DNA from: Enterobacter sichuanensis
GTDB lineage: Bacteria; Pseudomonadota; Gammaproteobacteria; Enterobacterales; Enterobacteriaceae
Assembly: GCF_002939185.1 (NCBI RefSeq)
Contig: NZ_POVL01000032.1
Location: 1-56,557, forward strand
Direction of reading: 5' to 3'
Length of the DNA stretch: 56,557 nt
Shown here: one piece after another, positions 21,020 through 29,883 of the stretch
Layout of the letters: each line of letters starts with the position of its first letter
Position numbering within the stretch: the first letter of the stretch is position 1
Program-made: the position numbers and the translations under genes
The notes under the pieces: generated by a model
Told to the model about the DNA's origin: nothing
Seen by the model: the letters and a program-made list of their open reading frames with translations, nothing else
Database searches by the model: none

Positions 21020-21043
21020 AAAAAAACCACCTTTCGGTGGTTT
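21020..21043 (-). terminator. Terminator of the leuZ tRNA operon
   Basis: AAACCACC-TTTC-GGTGGTTT (21024-21043) with a run of seven A's on the left, i.e. a T-run on the minus strand. It lies 40 bp beyond the CCA end of the tRNA-Leu fragment and is the natural end of a glyW-cysT-leuZ-type transcript, now cut off from its promoter by the prophage. Confidence 0.75.
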
Positions 21044-21083
21044 CACGACACTGCTTATTGCTTTGATTATTCTTTGTTTCCCA

Positions 21084-21139
21084 TGGTACCCGGAGTGGGA
21101 CTTGAACCCACACAGCGCGAACGCCGAGGGATTTTAAAT
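21084..21139 (-). tRNA. leuZ: 3' fragment of tRNA-Leu (leuZ), prophage attachment site
   Basis: Read on the minus strand, the 56 nt run from the anticodon loop (TTTAAAATCCC) through variable arm and T-arm to the CCA end and agree with E. coli leuZ except for one compensated T-stem pair (GTGGG/CCCAC in place of GCGGG/CCCGC). The 5' half is missing: homology stops after 21139 and unrelated phage DNA begins. The crossover lies in the anticodon stem-loop. An intact leuZ should be rebuilt at the other prophage end, beyond the window. Confidence 0.9.
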
Positions 21140-21273
21140 TGGTTGTTAAAAACAATAAAATCAAGAAGATACAAATTTTTTCCGAACATACTTCAAAAAC
21201 TTACCACATAAAATACATGCACTTATAACCATTTCTCTCCACATCTTCGGAATGGATAATGAATAAAAATTCG

Positions 21274-21513
21274 CTATTCCGTAGCCCTGTACCACTCCTG
21301 CCAGCGATAGATGTTTGTCCGCAGCTCGCGCACACACTCAGTCGTCTGAGTGTCCGCCTGCAGGTCTTCGTCGCTATCCCGCCCGGCGTTACTTGCCTTG
21401 CACGGCGGGCTCATCAAATCCTGGGATATTGTTGGCCGCGTCGATTGCTCTCTGCCGCAGCTGCACAGAGTGATCGTCAAAATCGCACTTAATATGATTC
21501 GGGTCGTTAACAT
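21274..21513 (-). CDS. Rz1-like outer-membrane spanin (probable)
   Basis: A 79-residue frame that starts inside the Rz-like gene in another frame and runs past its end, the classic overlapping Rz/Rz1 layout. The N-terminus MLTTRIILSAILTITLCSC is a short hydrophobic signal with a Cys19 that can serve as lipoprotein attachment site. It has further cysteines and a SPPCK stretch. Its job would be to join the Rz-like inner-membrane spanin and fuse the membranes at lysis. The call rests mainly on layout and the lipoprotein signal. Confidence 0.6.
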   Translation of the reverse strand: MLTTRIILSAILTITLCSCGREQSTRPTISQDLMSPPCKASNAGRDSDEDLQADTQTTECVRELRTNIYRWQEWYRATE

Positions 21514-21748
21514 ATTTCACCACGTCTCGGTAAATGGTCCGGTAAATCACCTTGCCCTCTGCGCTGGCCGCTGCCGCTTTCTGCTCCCCGGTGGCGACGG
21601 CTTTCTCAGCCTTTTTGTTCTTTGCTGTATGCTCGCTGTTTACCTTGTCGCTGTGCGCATACCAGCCTTTCAGGTAACCAGCATGATACGTACCAGCAAA
21701 CATCCCAAGCAGAACGGCCAGCACTAACAGCTTTGCTTTAATGGTCAC
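21389..21748 (-). CDS. Rz-like inner-membrane spanin
   Basis: A membrane-anchored protein of about 119 residues. The N-terminal hydrophobic helix ([23 protein letters not shown]) is followed by a helical, Lys/Ala/Glu-rich periplasmic part and a C-terminal DFDDHSVQLRQRAIDAANNIPG segment common in phage spanins. The GTG at 21748 overlaps the endolysin stop (GTGA); an ATG at 21766 in the same frame is an alternative. It follows holin and endolysin, which fits the i-spanin role. Confidence 0.75.
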   Translation of the reverse strand: MTIKAKLLVLAVLLGMFAGTYHAGYLKGWYAHSDKVNSEHTAKNKKAEKAVATGEQKAAAASAEGKVIYRTIYRDVVKYVNDPNHIKCDFDDHSVQLRQRAIDAANNIPGFDEPAVQGK

Positions 21749-22284
21749 TGGTCTATCCCCCAGCATGTCAGTGCGCTTTCCTGATCCCGGCGCTCAACCT
21801 GACCATAGCAACCGTTCTTCTGGCCTTTAGTCAGTCTGCAATCGCGGCCGCCGTCTTTAATCCACCAGCGGATTGCCTCGCATGCACCTATGCGGTCGCC
21901 TGCATTAATGCGCCTGTAGAAGGTCGAAGGGAAGCATTTACCCGGACCAATGTTGTACGGGCAGAAGGATGCGATACCTACCTTCTGCGGCTCCGTCAGA
22001 GGCACTTTGATATTGCGATCAACCCAAGCTAATGCCTTATCACGCTCAATAGCGTTAACCTTGCGGCATTGTTCATCTGTGGCCGTCATGCCTTTTACAA
22101 CACGCCTGCCATCGATGACAGTCACGCCGTGACATAAAGACCAGACACCACCTGGATCAACAACGGCCACCAGCGCATTGCCTTCTTTTTCGCTGATGAA
22201 CTGGTCAAACAGCACAGGAGCTGAAGCGCCAGCGGCGATGAGGGATAGCATGGCTGCGCTGAGTTTAGTTTTGCTGGTAGCCAT
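21745..22284 (-). CDS. SAR-type phage endolysin (GH24 lysozyme)
   Basis: A 179-residue phage lysozyme of the P21/lambdoid GH24 family that cleaves the glycan strands of peptidoglycan. The N-terminal stretch [24 protein letters not shown] is weakly hydrophobic and rich in Ala, Ser and Gly, as in signal-arrest-release domains. The catalytic glutamate lies in SEKEGN and is followed by [13 protein letters not shown] with the conserved Thr. Seven cysteines lie after the SAR segment. The start at 22284 has GAGG at 9-nt spacing; 22290 is possible. It overlaps the holin gene. Confidence 0.9.
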   Translation of the reverse strand: MATSKTKLSAAMLSLIAAGASAPVLFDQFISEKEGNALVAVVDPGGVWSLCHGVTVIDGRRVVKGMTATDEQCRKVNAIERDKALAWVDRNIKVPLTEPQKVGIASFCPYNIGPGKCFPSTFYRRINAGDRIGACEAIRWWIKDGGRDCRLTKGQKNGCYGQVERRDQESALTCWGIDQ

Positions 22285-22495
22285 TATCACGGGCCTCTTT
22301 TCGACGATCGTCTTTGATTTTGAAATACAGGTTGGTCAGATACGTCAGTAAACCAAAGAGAATACTTGCAAGAACGCCGATTGCAGCCCACTGGCTGGGG
22401 CTCACTTTATCGAGTAGTTGCAACAGCCAGTACCCAAAGCTGCCAATAGATGTGCCGTAGGATAGTCCTGCCGCTATGTCTGATAGGTTGTTCAT
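22265..22495 (-). CDS. Phage holin, two membrane segments
   Basis: A 76-residue membrane protein with hydrophobic segments at about residues 8-26 and 38-57 and a charged C-terminal tail ([12 protein letters not shown]), fitting class II pinholins that partner with SAR endolysins. It is first in the lysis cassette and overlaps the endolysin start. ATG at 22495 has GAGG at 7-nt spacing; 22501 is an alternative. Confidence 0.8.
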   Translation of the reverse strand: MNNLSDIAAGLSYGTSIGSFGYWLLQLLDKVSPSQWAAIGVLASILFGLLTYLTNLYFKIKDDRRKEARDNGYQQN

Positions 22496-22556
22496 CCTCA
22501 TGCCTCACCCCCTGTGGGGAAAATATTTGTGTGAGCCGAGGGTAAGCGTGGAGACC

Positions 22557-22572
22557 GGTCGGAATCCCGACC
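22557..22572. repeat. 16-bp inverted repeat GGTCGGAATCCCGACC, copy 1
   Basis: A perfect 6-bp stem with a 4-nt loop in the divergent region between holin and gtrA, 73 bp upstream of gtrA. The identical 16-mer recurs at 27934, 29866 and 40074, all inside the prophage. It has no T-run, so it is not a terminator. Confidence 0.85.
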
Positions 22573-22644
22573 ATATAGAGGAGGTCGATTAGGTTAGTGA
22601 CAAGTGCTAAACTCTTTGCCTTTCAGAATAGACTGATTCTCATA

Positions 22645-23007
22645 ATGTTAAAGCTCTTCGCTAAGTACACATCGATCGGTGTCATAAACACGCTCATTCA
22701 CTGGGTTGTGTTCGCTATTTGCATATATGCATTTCACACAGGCCAGGCACTTGGCAACTTCGCCGGGTTCGTCGTGGCGGTGTCATTCAGCTTCTTTGCA
22801 AACGCCAGGTTCACGTTCAAGTCCTCCACTACAACCATGCGTTACATGCTTTATGTTGGATTCATGGGCTCGCTGAGCGCGGCTGTTGGTTGGGCTGCCG
22901 ATAAGTCCGGCATGGTTCCGATCGTGACTCTGATTGTTTTCTCCGCCATCAGTCTGGTGTGCGGTTTTATTTATTCAAAGTTCATTGTCTTTAGGGATGC
23001 GAAATGA
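22645..23007 (+). CDS. gtrA: GtrA, bactoprenol-linked glucose translocase
   Basis: A 120-residue membrane protein with four hydrophobic helices, very close to phage P22 GtrA in length and sequence ([34 protein letters not shown]). It is thought to flip undecaprenyl-phosphate-glucose across the inner membrane for O-antigen glucosylation. The ATG at 22645 gives the family length; a GTG 48 nt upstream with AGGAGG before it is open and could also be used. It overlaps gtrB by 4 bp. Confidence 0.92.
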   Translation: MLKLFAKYTSIGVINTLIHWVVFAICIYAFHTGQALGNFAGFVVAVSFSFFANARFTFKSSTTTMRYMLYVGFMGSLSAAVGWAADKSGMVPIVTLIVFSAISLVCGFIYSKFIVFRDAK

Positions 23008-23921
23008 AAATTTCTCTGGTTGTTCCCGTCTTTAACGAAGAAGACGCGATACCTATTTTTTATAAAACTGTTCGGGAATTTGAAGGGCTTCAGCAGCATG
23101 AAGTAGAGATAGTATTCATCAATGACGGCAGTAAAGACGCGACAGAGTCAATTATAAACGCGCTTGCTATTGCCGATCCGCTTGTGGTCCCTCTGTCATT
23201 TACAAGAAACTTCGGTAAAGAGCCCGCTCTGTTCGCCGGCCTTGATCACGCTACAGGTGAAGCAATCATCCCTATTGACGTTGATTTGCAGGACCCGATC
23301 GAAGTTATTCCGCACCTGATTGAAAAATGGCAGGGCGGAGCCGATATGGTTCTGGCTAAACGCTCTGATCGCTCTACCGATGGAAGACTGAAACGCAAGA
23401 CCGCCGAGTGGTTCTACAAACTGCACAACAAAATCAGCAATCCAAAGATCGAGGAAAACGTTGGCGACTTCCGCCTGATGTCTCGCGAGGTCGTAGAGAA
23501 CATTAAGCTCATGCCAGAACGTAACCTGTTCATGAAGGGTGTTTTGAGCTGGGTGGGCGGCCGCACTGATGTCGTGGAATATGCCAGAGCAGAACGAGTG
23601 GCCGGCAGCACGAAGTTTAACGGATGGAAGTTGTGGAACCTTGCACTTGAAGGGATCACCAGCTTCTCTACCTTTCCGTTACGCGTGTGGACGTATATTG
23701 GTCTGATTGTAGCGGGAGTTGCTTTCTTGTACGGCGCCTGGATGATTGTCGATACACTGGCTTTCGGAAACGATGTTAGAGGCTATCCTTCTCTACTGGT
23801 TTCCATTCTTTTCCTCGGTGGCGTCCAGTTGATCGGGATTGGCGTTCTTGGCGAGTACATTGGCAGGATTTATGTGGAGGTTAAACACAGACCTCGTTAC
23901 ATAATTAAAAAGGGTAATTAA
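23004..23921 (+). CDS. gtrB: GtrB, bactoprenol glucosyltransferase
   Basis: A 305-residue glycosyltransferase family 2 enzyme that loads glucose from UDP-glucose onto undecaprenyl phosphate on the cytoplasmic face. The GT-A signature includes [19 protein letters not shown] and the metal-binding DVDLQDP near residue 95. Two C-terminal membrane helices (about residues 230-250 and 265-290) anchor it. It follows gtrA with ATGA overlap and precedes the serotype-specific gene. Confidence 0.94.
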   Translation: MKISLVVPVFNEEDAIPIFYKTVREFEGLQQHEVEIVFINDGSKDATESIINALAIADPLVVPLSFTRNFGKEPALFAGLDHATGEAIIPIDVDLQDPIEVIPHLIEKWQGGADMVLAKRSDRSTDGRLKRKTAEWFYKLHNKISNPKIEENVGDFRLMSREVVENIKLMPERNLFMKGVLSWVGGRTDVVEYARAERVAGSTKFNGWKLWNLALEGITSFSTFPLRVWTYIGLIVAGVAFLYGAWMIVDTLAFGNDVRGYPSLLVSILFLGGVQLIGIGVLGEYIGRIYVEVKHRPRYIIKKGN

Positions 23922-23924
23922 GTT

Positions 23925-25427
23925 ATGAATTACAATAGAAACAATAAAATCACATCCATTATTATGTATGCTATTTCTTTTTCTTTCTTGGCATTTATAA
24001 TATCAAGATACTTTCCAATAAACTCTGATTATGCCAATAGTCCATTAGTATGGAGAGAGTTTTTAGATAAGGGAGCGTCTTCTTTTTTTGACTGGAGACC
24101 CACTCCAGATAATTGGTATTTTACTGTATACCCAATTAACTTCGCAATATTCTTTTTGCTAGGAGATGATGGTGTAATTCCGTTGCTGATTTCTACTATA
24201 TTATTTGCAGCACTAGTTACATTGTTTTCTTCTGAGATATCTAAAATATCAAATGGAAAGTGGAGCTATGTTTCGGTTATCGTAGGAACTACATTATTGC
24301 CTCAGATAATGTTAACTGATGGGTTTGTTGCTCATCCATTTGCGCATTATTCAACTGCTGCGTATGGATTTCTAATGTTGTTGCTGTTTACCAAAAACCT
24401 ATCAAAGAACAGCATTTACATAACAACGATAATAGCCGTTATAGGTTTGATTGCGAACTCATCTGATATGTGGATCGCACCTACATTCTTTATGCCAATA
24501 CTTCTTGTTGAGATCTACCTATTCCTTTCAAAGGAAAGGAGAGTATCTCATCTTTGTGTAATGGCCGCCTTTTTTGGATTATCAATTACTCATGTTTTGC
24601 CTATTCTGATGGGCTTCGACATACAAAAGTTTGAAATTGTTGATATCAGTATGATGTTGCAGAACATTTATGGCTCAATAATATTGATAGGGGAAACAAT
24701 AAATATTTCCGTAATGAAAGGCAATATATTTTATATTGCTTCGTTCTTTGTAATGTTGTTTTTGGTACTTATTTCTGTTTGGATTGGATGGATAAGTGGT
24801 GGAATTAAGAGATATGTAACAATTACATTATTCCTTTCTTTGCTCGGAATTGTGTCTTCATACATTATAAGCAATAATTCGTCTTTCCCAGGCCCACCAC
24901 GTTTTTTTGTAAACGTAATTCCATGTGTATTCGCGATACTAGCAATTAATCTATCGGGAAGATATAGTAGGTTACTATTAGTAATAACTATTCTATTTGC
25001 TGTTACATCCATAAACTCGTATGAAACGAAAAAGTGGTGGGCGAAAGGTGTAATAACTGAGAATAATCAATACATTGATTTCTTAAAGAAACATGACTTG
25101 CAATATGGTTTCGGTGATTTCTGGGATAAGTCAATGACTGTTAACTGGCTTAGTCGAGGGGATGTAAAGATATTCCCTATATTCATTCGTGATGGATATA
25201 GGCTGGACCCATATGCAGTGAGGTGGCAAACAATGCGATCATGGCATACCGAAGAATTCCTAAATGCTCTTCCGAAGAGACAATTCTTCGCTATATCTAA
25301 AGGTAGAGAATGTTCAGACGTAGAAAAGTGCGTCATTGGTATACAGGAGCGCTATGGTTACGCCAGTGAAGTGCTCACATTTAAAAAAATGACTATTCTA
25401 GTTTATGATGATGGTATTCCATTTTGA
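23925..25427 (+). CDS. Serotype-specific O-antigen glucosyltransferase (GtrC-type)
   Basis: A 500-residue protein with about ten membrane segments and a hydrophilic C-terminal domain, in the third gtr position, where phages carry the enzyme that moves glucose from the lipid carrier to a particular O-antigen sugar. The early loop FPINSDYANSPLVWREFL has the acidic residues typical of such periplasmic transferases. The gene is visibly more AT-rich than gtrA/gtrB, as usual for this swappable component. The linkage made cannot be predicted. Confidence 0.8.
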   Translation: MNYNRNNKITSIIMYAISFSFLAFIISRYFPINSDYANSPLVWREFLDKGASSFFDWRPTPDNWYFTVYPINFAIFFLLGDDGVIPLLISTILFAALVTLFSSEISKISNGKWSYVSVIVGTTLLPQIMLTDGFVAHPFAHYSTAAYGFLMLLLFTKNLSKNSIYITTIIAVIGLIANSSDMWIAPTFFMPILLVEIYLFLSKERRVSHLCVMAAFFGLSITHVLPILMGFDIQKFEIVDISMMLQNIYGSIILIGETINISVMKGNIFYIASFFVMLFLVLISVWIGWISGGIKRYVTITLFLSLLGIVSSYIISNNSSFPGPPRFFVNVIPCVFAILAINLSGRYSRLLLVITILFAVTSINSYETKKWWAKGVITENNQYIDFLKKHDLQYGFGDFWDKSMTVNWLSRGDVKIFPIFIRDGYRLDPYAVRWQTMRSWHTEEFLNALPKRQFFAISKGRECSDVEKCVIGIQERYGYASEVLTFKKMTILVYDDGIPF

Positions 25428-25431
25428 ATTA

Positions 25432-25455
25432 AAGCCCCCTTTCGGGGCTTTTTTT
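25432..25455. terminator. Bidirectional terminator between gtr operon and tailspike
   Basis: AAGCCCC (25432-25438) pairs with GGGGCTT (25444-25450) with a T7 tail. It lies between convergent genes and reaches the tailspike stop codon. Confidence 0.85.
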
Positions 25456-27850
25456 ATGCGCTTATGGCTCCGTAATTTTTCCATCCTGATGCTGTGTATA
25501 TCTTTCCTATGTAACCACCCGCTGATGGTGTAGTATTGTCATTAACCACATCTCCTACCCCCCAAATTGCAGTGCCTGTTATTGTATCACCACCTCCTTT
25601 CGGCGTTACACCGGCTATGTTCCTCTTTTGGAAGTTTGCCGTGGAGATTAGTCTATTGGTTGTCGTACCATTGTGCACGATACTAGATAAGTCGGAATCA
25701 TGAATTATGCACGTCTCACGATCAATGTTTGTGTTTACGCAGAAAACACCCCATGTAATAGCAGCACCATGACCACTTGATACTGATAGACGGGCTGATT
25801 TTATAAATGTAGAGGAACCTAAACCATCACTCTGAATAGTTTGAACCAGCCCTACATCGCTACCAACTGACATCAATGTAGGGGTGAAAGCGCGCAAAAC
25901 AAAATCAAGGCCATTAACATCACCTATCACTGCGCCTCGCTGAAATATCCTAGGGGTTACAGATATTTTTGAATTTACAATCCTGGCAATACCTCCAACC
26001 TCAGTCCATGCCTTGATGCCAATTGCTGCTCCCTGATAAAACCGCTCAGTAGAAATATTGATATCTGCATTATAACAGGCATCAATTTGAGCACCAATCG
26101 GAGAGTTTGCAGTGTAATTTGATAAGCATCGAATATGTGATGATCCTATGTACAAACCATCAGCACCCATAAGAAGCGATCCACGCAGTTTATTGTTATT
26201 TGAAGAAATATACTCCATCACAATTTCCATCTTCGAAATAGAGATGTTTCTAACAACCATATTCCCAGTATTTACCTTACCAAAAATAGTAAAACCTGTT
26301 CCACATGAGCGAGAGTAATAGCTATCAATCTGGATGTTAGTACATGGCTGGTAGCTATAATTTGGTTCAATATCCAAACCACCTGGCTGCATAACCGTGC
26401 CAATGCGTCCACCATGCTTATACGAAACAAATGTGCCTATGGAAACGCCATCCGCGCAAATAATGCTCATCGCATTTCTACCGTCATAGTCAGAGTTTAC
26501 GCTCTCTACTAATGGATATGTCATGTTTGATGGAGGTGTTGAATCTTGGTTACCATGCGCTGCATTAAGATAAATTCCATCACCTCTTGTTTCTTTGAAA
26601 AATAATGACAATACGTGATTTTTCCCGCCATAGGAATGTATATTATGGATGTGTTCATCGGCTATCTTAGATGTCCTTACACCATCAATTCTTATCTCTC
26701 CAGTGAGGTCACTTACTTCTTTCAGGTAAAGAACATATCCAGATGAAGGGTCCCATGAATCTACAACAGTGGCAGGCTTTGTTCCATCTCCCCAGTGCTT
26801 AACATACCCATGCCATTTGAATTTCAAACCATTATGTTGCGAGGTACAAATTAATCCAGCAGCAGATGGGGAAACATTTACGGGAATATACGCTTCGGCC
26901 CCAGATTGAGCGCAGCAATCTAACCATAATTGCAACTTTGTTGTCTCATCACTACCATCAGCCACAACGCCGAATTGACGACAATCAATGGTTCCGTCGT
27001 GGCGAAGGTACCATCCATTTCCAGTTGCATCGTAAAACTTGAGCTCATTGCCAGTTGATGGCGCACCAGTTGTGCCATCACTAAAATATGTCGCAGCACC
27101 AACACCGAGCGTATGGTGCCCACGCGTCATGATGTACTTTGACTGCCCTGCTTTCGCCGTTTTGGCATCTGCAAAGAAGTTGACGACATACACAGAGCCC
27201 CCGACTAGAGTAGACCCGGTTGGTTTGGCGAGCTCGATCATGACATCAGAAGCAGAACCCGAAGCAGGCAATACGGTTATTGGCTGCCCAGAGGCATTGA
27301 ACGCCAGCAGCTGGTTAGCACGCTGGTCAGCTGCTGGCAGAACATCGACGTAGCTCTCTGGCACGCGCAAAGCGCGGACCAGACCCACGTTATCAACGTA
27401 ATTTTTAGTTGCAGCATCCTGAGCGTTTAACGGATCGGCCAGACCTGAAATACGATACCCTTCCGCGTTGTAGGGACCACCAAAGAGAGGTCGACGGAGC
27501 GCCAGCCCTAAATAAATAAACAAGCGCTGGATAGCCATCCACAGGCGATCAAAGTCCTTGTTTACCGTGTCAGCCAGTAGATCGCCATTGTCCTGGTAGT
27601 CGGTCAAACGATACGTCGGCACAACACGCTCCAGCATCACCACAGCGCCGCTGACCGGCGGTGTAATAAAGATGACATCCCCGCCACCGACGTTCCCCGC
27701 CCCTGAAACACTAAACCCACTGGTAACAACTGCACCATTAATCGTGACCTGAATATCACCAGGGTTAATGACGTAAAATTCGAAAGGAAAAACGGTCGTC
27801 AGACCGTTGGCGTTATAAATAATATAGGGCGTCTGATTGGGCACCGACAT
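25454..27850 (-). CDS. Phage tailspike protein
   Basis: A 798-residue receptor-binding protein. Residues 1-125 resemble the virion-binding head of T7-like fibres and podovirus tailspikes (TPYIIYNANGLTTVFPFEF, then LTDYQDNGDLLADTVNKDFDRLW). A linker with DPLNAQDAATKNYVD is common in such proteins. The remainder, from about residue 285 (DCRQFGVVADGSDETTKLQ), looks like a pectate-lyase-type beta-helix that would bind and cut O-antigen or capsule. The C-terminal two-thirds are AT-rich compared with the N-terminal part, which suggests a swapped receptor domain. It sits opposite the gtr operon, which would modify the same receptor. Confidence 0.88.
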   Translation of the reverse strand: MSVPNQTPYIIYNANGLTTVFPFEFYVINPGDIQVTINGAVVTSGFSVSGAGNVGGGDVIFITPPVSGAVVMLERVVPTYRLTDYQDNGDLLADTVNKDFDRLWMAIQRLFIYLGLALRRPLFGGPYNAEGYRISGLADPLNAQDAATKNYVDNVGLVRALRVPESYVDVLPAADQRANQLLAFNASGQPITVLPASGSASDVMIELAKPTGSTLVGGSVYVVNFFADAKTAKAGQSKYIMTRGHHTLGVGAATYFSDGTTGAPSTGNELKFYDATGNGWYLRHDGTIDCRQFGVVADGSDETTKLQLWLDCCAQSGAEAYIPVNVSPSAAGLICTSQHNGLKFKWHGYVKHWGDGTKPATVVDSWDPSSGYVLYLKEVSDLTGEIRIDGVRTSKIADEHIHNIHSYGGKNHVLSLFFKETRGDGIYLNAAHGNQDSTPPSNMTYPLVESVNSDYDGRNAMSIICADGVSIGTFVSYKHGGRIGTVMQPGGLDIEPNYSYQPCTNIQIDSYYSRSCGTGFTIFGKVNTGNMVVRNISISKMEIVMEYISSNNNKLRGSLLMGADGLYIGSSHIRCLSNYTANSPIGAQIDACYNADINISTERFYQGAAIGIKAWTEVGGIARIVNSKISVTPRIFQRGAVIGDVNGLDFVLRAFTPTLMSVGSDVGLVQTIQSDGLGSSTFIKSARLSVSSGHGAAITWGVFCVNTNIDRETCIIHDSDLSSIVHNGTTTNRLISTANFQKRNIAGVTPKGGGDTITGTAIWGVGDVVNDNTTPSAGGYIGKIYTASGWKNYGAISA

Positions 27851-27870
27851 AGCGTGAACCTCCGGCAGGG

Positions 27871-29481
27871 TTAGTAATCGACCTCGACCTCATGGTCTCC
27901 GTCACTTAACTGCCAATGTTCGCGCGACTGCCCGGTCGGAATCCCGACCACTTTCCCTATGCGTACTGGAGTCTGACTAATCGCTCCCGCGCCAGAGTCT
28001 ATAAAGTCGTCCGGCTGGTTGGTCAGCGCCGGGTTAAAGTCACGCATCTGGTCGTACACAGGGCCGTCGAGCACGTCAGTATGCGCCCACAGGAATCGCG
28101 ACGACAGCGGCGCTTCAAACGCATCAAGGATGCGTTTTTGTTTATTGGTGACGCTGAACTCCTCCCTGACGCCGCAGCCGGTACCCTTAAGCGCCTGACG
28201 CAATAACTTACCGGCGAAGCTGCCGGGGCCGTTTACCTCAACACATACAACCGGGATCTGGTATCGGAGCACTAGCTCTTTAATCTGCGCTACCTGCCCG
28301 CCGGTAATTTTGTCGTTATCGTCGAATTCCGCCAGCTCTCCCGTAAGCTCCTGGCAGACATGCCAGTACAGGTGGCCGCGTGCGTCGGTAAGTATCAGAG
28401 AAAACGCCGAGGCGTCGGCCTTAACTTTACCGGTTGCCACATCCCACCAGGCGACCGCACCAACGATTTGCACGTTACCCAGCCACAGCGAAGCCGTACG
28501 GTTCGCATAGCGAATTTGAGGATGAATGTTGTATTCCCGGATGCGGTCAGGGTCGAGGCGAACGTCTCCGACAGGTTTACTGTGTAGCTGATACTGGCTA
28601 TCCCACTCGTTAATCGTGCGGGTTTCTTTGCGGCGGTTCTCCATTTCTTCACGGGTGAACCGTTCAGGCCAGGCGCAGTCTGCATAAAAATCGATAACCG
28701 TGTCCGGTGCGGCCGCGAACTCAACGCTGCTTGCCGTAATTTTGTAGTCGACATCTTCCACCAGCAGACGGGCACTTTTATGGATCCCGGCGAAAACATA
28801 TTCCGGCCGGAAAGATAACTCGTAGCGCAGCTGCGTTGCGTCTTTCGCCTCTATGCGTTTTTCTTTCTCAAACAGCCGGATGGTAAGACAGTCAGCGCCC
28901 ATAGACTCCACCTCATCATAAAGGCTGTCATGCGTGTGCGGCGTACCAATGTAGAGCTTGCGACCACCGGGGATCAGGATGTGCGTTTGCTCACCAAGGC
29001 GATAGCGCAGCTTTTCACGCGCCTCCGGCGTCTGGATATTACGGGGCACCTCTACGTCATCGTTCTGACATTCGTTAGCTCGGGCGGAGGTAACGTTAGA
29101 AAGAATGCCTTTGGCGTACATGCTGCCGTTACGTAAATCCAGCGCACCATTGACCCACCACTGCTCTACCGTGCCCTGCCCGTCCGGTAACATGCCTTTG
29201 GTCAAAGGATGGTTGCGCAGAACGTTCTGCGTATCTCGGCTGGTTTTGTACGCGGTACCGTCGGATTCAGACTGGTGCAAAATACGGTACTGACGATCGC
29301 AGTAGTATCGCCAGGCGTTATAGACCGCAAGGATGGTTGATTTACCGAAACCACGGAAACAGCGAAGCACCGCGAGGTTGCCGCGATGCTCCAGCCAGTG
29401 GCAGGCTTGATAGTGGCAGTCTGGAACGTCCCAGTTCATTCGCTCCGCCCACATTAGAAAGAAGGCGAGGAACGAAATCAT
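27871..29481 (-). CDS. Terminase large subunit
   Basis: A 536-residue DNA-packaging motor and nuclease. The ATPase has Walker A GFGKST at residues 44-49. Acidic nuclease-type residues are visible at DFYADCAWPERF and WWDVATGKVKADAS, and VCVEVNGPGSFAGKL follows in the C-terminal half. It overlaps the small terminase gene by 4 bp. The extreme 3' end encodes a copy of the 16-bp repeat. Its place after the internal virion proteins and before the tailspike is T7-like rather than lambdoid. Confidence 0.88.
   Translation of the reverse strand: MISFLAFFLMWAERMNWDVPDCHYQACHWLEHRGNLAVLRCFRGFGKSTILAVYNAWRYYCDRQYRILHQSESDGTAYKTSRDTQNVLRNHPLTKGMLPDGQGTVEQWWVNGALDLRNGSMYAKGILSNVTSARANECQNDDVEVPRNIQTPEAREKLRYRLGEQTHILIPGGRKLYIGTPHTHDSLYDEVESMGADCLTIRLFEKEKRIEAKDATQLRYELSFRPEYVFAGIHKSARLLVEDVDYKITASSVEFAAAPDTVIDFYADCAWPERFTREEMENRRKETRTINEWDSQYQLHSKPVGDVRLDPDRIREYNIHPQIRYANRTASLWLGNVQIVGAVAWWDVATGKVKADASAFSLILTDARGHLYWHVCQELTGELAEFDDNDKITGGQVAQIKELVLRYQIPVVCVEVNGPGSFAGKLLRQALKGTGCGVREEFSVTNKQKRILDAFEAPLSSRFLWAHTDVLDGPVYDQMRDFNPALTNQPDDFIDSGAGAISQTPVRIGKVVGIPTGQSREHWQLSDGDHEVEVDY
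27934..27949. repeat. 16-bp inverted repeat, copy 2 (within terL 3' end)
   Basis: An exact copy of GGTCGGAATCCCGACC, here in the coding sequence of the large terminase C-terminus (codons for VVGIPT) and 84 bp upstream of the tailspike start on the transcript. Confidence 0.85.
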
Positions 29482-29819
29482 TTTTTCCCTTTCTGCAGAC
29501 GCTCAATAATTGCGGCCGCTTCACGCTCAGCCTTCGATACCTGCTGACCCAGCGCAAAAGCTTCATCATCCTGCCCGGGGTTATCAGAAGGCGTACCGCC
29601 GCGCGTCTGCATACCAATAAGAGAATGCACTTTAATCAGCAGCGTCAGCGATGCCGCTGCGTTTTTCTTGTCCCAGTAGCGGTCGCCGCGTTCGTCTTTG
29701 GTCAGCTCGCTCGGTCTCTTCCCCGCCCCCGCCCAGTTATCCGGATCGGCTTCTTCGAGCACCACGTCGGTGAGTTTATCGCTCAGTGCGGTAAGGCGTG
29801 TTTTGTAATCCTGATGCAT
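29478..29819 (-). CDS. Putative terminase small subunit
   Basis: A 113-residue, highly charged helical protein just before, and overlapping by 4 bp, the large terminase gene. The central segment DPDNWAGAGKRPSELTKDERGDRYW followed by KKNAAASLTLLIKV recurs in small packaging proteins of related podoviruses. It would recognise phage DNA for packaging. The ATG lies directly after the T-run of an intrinsic terminator and has no Shine-Dalgarno, so translation initiation is unusual or coupled. Confidence 0.65.
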   Translation of the reverse strand: MHQDYKTRLTALSDKLTDVVLEEADPDNWAGAGKRPSELTKDERGDRYWDKKNAAASLTLLIKVHSLIGMQTRGGTPSDNPGQDDEAFALGQQVSKAEREAAAIIERLQKGKK

Positions 29820-29848
29820 AAAAAAGCCCCGTAGTGAATACAGGGCTA
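29820..29848 (-). terminator. Intrinsic terminator abutting the terS start codon
   Basis: On the minus strand AGCCCTGTA pairs with TACGGGGCT (one G-T pair), followed by six T's that lead straight into ATG of the small terminase gene. It lies inside the late operon, so read-through or antitermination is needed for terminase and tailspike expression. Confidence 0.75.
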
Positions 29849-29865
29849 TGATGGAACAGTCCAGA

Positions 29866-29881
29866 GGTCGGAATCCCGACC
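29866..29881. repeat. 16-bp inverted repeat, copy 3 (upstream of terS)
   Basis: An exact copy of GGTCGGAATCCCGACC between the 963-residue virion gene and the terminator before the small terminase gene. Confidence 0.85.
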
Positions 29882-29883
29882 GA

